A DNA stretch of 23,944 nucleotides from NCBI GenBank assembly GCA_029240815.1, contig JARDZO010000051.1:1-23944 (forward strand), in the 5' to 3' direction. This DNA comes from Brevibacillus sp. Its GTDB lineage: Bacteria; Bacillota; Bacilli; Brevibacillales; Brevibacillaceae. The notes under the pieces are model-generated. The model was not told where the DNA came from, ran no database searches, and saw only the letters and a list, made by a program, of their open reading frames with translations. Made by a program: the position numbers and the translations under genes. This document shows, piece by piece, positions 22,584 through 23,944 of the stretch (its first letter is position 1; each line of letters begins with the position of its first letter).

Positions 22584-23944
22584 TATCGATGTAATTGCTT
22601 CGGCTACAGGCAAATCGACGGTGATGGTCGTACCTTGTCCGAGGAGGCTGTTTACAAATAAACGCCCCCCGTGGAGCTCTACGATTTCTTTGCAGATCGA
22701 CAGCCCTAGACCGCTTCCGGACTGTTTGGACCGCCCTTTGTAAAACTTTCCGGTGATATGTGGCAAGTCTCCGGCATCGATGCCTTCCCCCGTATCGGTA
22801 ACGGAGATGATTAGTCTACCGCCAGATTCAGTAGCAGCCACGCTGATCGAACCTCCACGCGGCGTAAATTTGAACGCGTTGTCCAGCAAATTGACAAAAA
22901 CCTGCTTGAGACGGTTAAAATCGCCCATGACCGCCAGCGGAGCCGAAGGAATCTCCATTTGGAGGTCAACCTCCTTGTCCTGAGAACGGATGGCAAATTG
23001 CAGATGCAAGTCATCCAGCACCTCCCGCAAATCCATACGTTCCAAGAACAGCTTCATCTCTCCGGACTGAAACTTGGAAAAGTCGAGCAACTCCTCCACC
23101 AAGCCGATCAACCGGTCAGTTTCCTTGGAGATGACCTCCAGCCCGAGCATCGTCTCCTCCGGCTCATTGAGCCCTCCTGAGATGAGCGTTTCGCCCCAGC
23201 CTTTGATCGAGGTCAGAGGTGTACGCAGCTCGTGCGAAACTGAGGAAATAAAATCGTTCTTCAACTTCTCATTTTTCCCGATTTCTGCGGCCATGTAATT
23301 AAACGCCTCGGCCAAGGTCCCCACTTCATCGTCATAGCGCTTGACGGCACGAGCGGAAAAGTTGCCTGTGGCCATTTGGGTAGCGGCATTGGTCAGGTCT
23401 TCGATAGGATCGACAATGCGCTTCGCGATGATCAGGCTGAGTGCAAAGGCAAAAAATACGACGCCTGCTCCAACACCTGCCCCGTACAAGGCAATCTGGT
23501 TGACCGCATGGTAGAGCGGTTCTGCCGAGATCGTATAGCGCAGCACCCCCGCATACTCCGCGCCAAAGGTAAGCGGAGTGGAAACTGCGATGACACGTTC
23601 GCGGGTCTGCGGGCTTTTCCCCACATGGATTCCCGTCATTCCCTTCAAAGCATCTGATACATCGGGTGTATTGATCACTTCCCCAGTCTGAAAGCCGTAC
23701 GAGTTCTGTATGACTTTGCCGCTGAGGTCGATAATCTCGATTTTGGCGTATTCCTCGTTCGATGCATTCTCCAAAATGTAGCGTGCCTTGTCTTTGAGGC
23801 GATAGCCAGTTGCGTATTTGTTAATAAAGTTCGTAAAAGTCGTGGAACGGGTCACTAACGCCTCGGTAGCCGTACCGAAGTAGTAGGTGTGTACCGCCCA
23901 GTAAAACAACCCTTCCAGCACGAGAACGATCAAGAGCAGGATCA
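22572..23944 (-). CDS. HAMP sensor histidine kinase (partial, start beyond the right edge)
   Basis: At least 457 aa are visible. In order: the end of a first membrane helix; an extracytoplasmic sensor domain of about 130 aa (with KIEIIDLSGKVIQNS, PAS/dCache-like); a second helix; a HAMP linker (RIVDPIEDLTNAATQMATGN); HisKA with SSVSHELRTPLTSIKGW (the phospho-acceptor His); and HATPase_c with NLLDNAFKFT, DTGEGI and GSGLGLSICKEIVELHGG. It is a classical membrane kinase of the PhoR/ResE/WalK type; the signal is unknown. The frame stays open to the window edge and the sequence there is still hydrophobic helix, so the true start and the partner regulator lie outside. Confidence 0.9.
   Translation of the reverse strand, partial: ILLLIVLVLEGLFYWAVHTYYFGTATEALVTRSTTFTNFINKYATGYRLKDKARYILENASNEEYAKIEIIDLSGKVIQNSYGFQTGEVINTPDVSDALKGMTGIHVGKSPQTRERVIAVSTPLTFGAEYAGVLRYTISAEPLYHAVNQIALYGAGVGAGVVFFAFALSLIIAKRIVDPIEDLTNAATQMATGNFSARAVKRYDDEVGTLAEAFNYMAAEIGKNEKLKNDFISSVSHELRTPLTSIKGWGETLISGGLNEPEETMLGLEVISKETDRLIGLVEELLDFSKFQSGEMKLFLERMDLREVLDDLHLQFAIRSQDKEVDLQMEIPSAPLAVMGDFNRLKQVFVNLLDNAFKFTPRGGSISVAATESGGRLIISVTDTGEGIDAGDLPHITGKFYKGRSKQSGSGLGLSICKEIVELHGGRLFVNSLLGQGTTITVDLPVAEAITSIEKG

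Overview
The window reads as the chromosome of an aerobic, endospore-forming Gram-positive bacterium, most likely Brevibacillus or a close relative in the Paenibacillaceae. The evidence is two sporulation-family genes (ytaF, yunB), a YloB-type calcium ATPase, a secreted stalk-domain protein, strong AAGGAGG ribosome sites, moderate GC and a ba3-type cytochrome oxidase. The genus is inferred from gene content, not from a marker gene. There are no rRNA or tRNA genes, CRISPR arrays or intact mobile elements.

Layout from left to right. (1) 1-115: the tail of an unidentified + strand gene and a two-way terminator. (2) 116-3005, minus strand, AT-rich: a 626-aa protein made of two tandem spermidine-synthase-like domains, the first lacking its nucleotide-binding acids, followed by a 314-aa single-domain relative. 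(3) 3243-7589, plus: ytaF, a P-type Ca2+ ATPase and yunB, then a secreted stalk-domain protein (7678-8661). (4) 8667-10446, minus: an MFS efflux protein and a GNAT acetyltransferase with a strong promoter over a perfect palindrome. (5) 10632-12354, plus: an overlapping two-component pair. The kinase has the C-X2-C-X11-C-X2-C cysteine pattern of the oxygen sensor NreB, and its partner is a NarL/NreC-type regulator. (6) 12438-12926, minus: a DUF2798 membrane protein. (7) 13165-15616, minus: a LytS/LytT-type pair, divergent from an MHS-family organic acid transporter (15917-17284) that has a near-consensus CcpA (cre) site upstream. (8) 17591-19939, plus: a three-gene ba3-type oxidase operon (subunits IIa, II, I); the 55-aa IIa gene is easily missed. 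(9) 20023-20939, minus: a 32-aa membrane peptide gene and an SDR dehydrogenase, divergent from a nitroreductase (21086-21718). (10) 21719-22571: no intact gene, but an approximately 270-bp fold-back element between two nearly identical hairpins, and the 3' remnant of an MFS gene. (11) 22572-23944, minus: a HAMP sensor kinase running off the right edge.

The most interesting link joins regions 5 and 8. The promoter of the NreB-like kinase and the promoter of the oxidase operon each carry a GGG-N4-CCC palindrome about 32 bp upstream of a good -10 box, with no recognisable -35. This resembles the published NreC site (GTAGGG-N4-CCCTAC, recalled from the Staphylococcus literature). The proposal is an Fe-S oxygen-sensing pair that controls itself and a terminal oxidase about 7 kb away. 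A second circuit is the LytST-like pair beside the organic acid transporter, resembling the pyruvate-sensing LytST/PftAB and YpdAB/YhjX systems.
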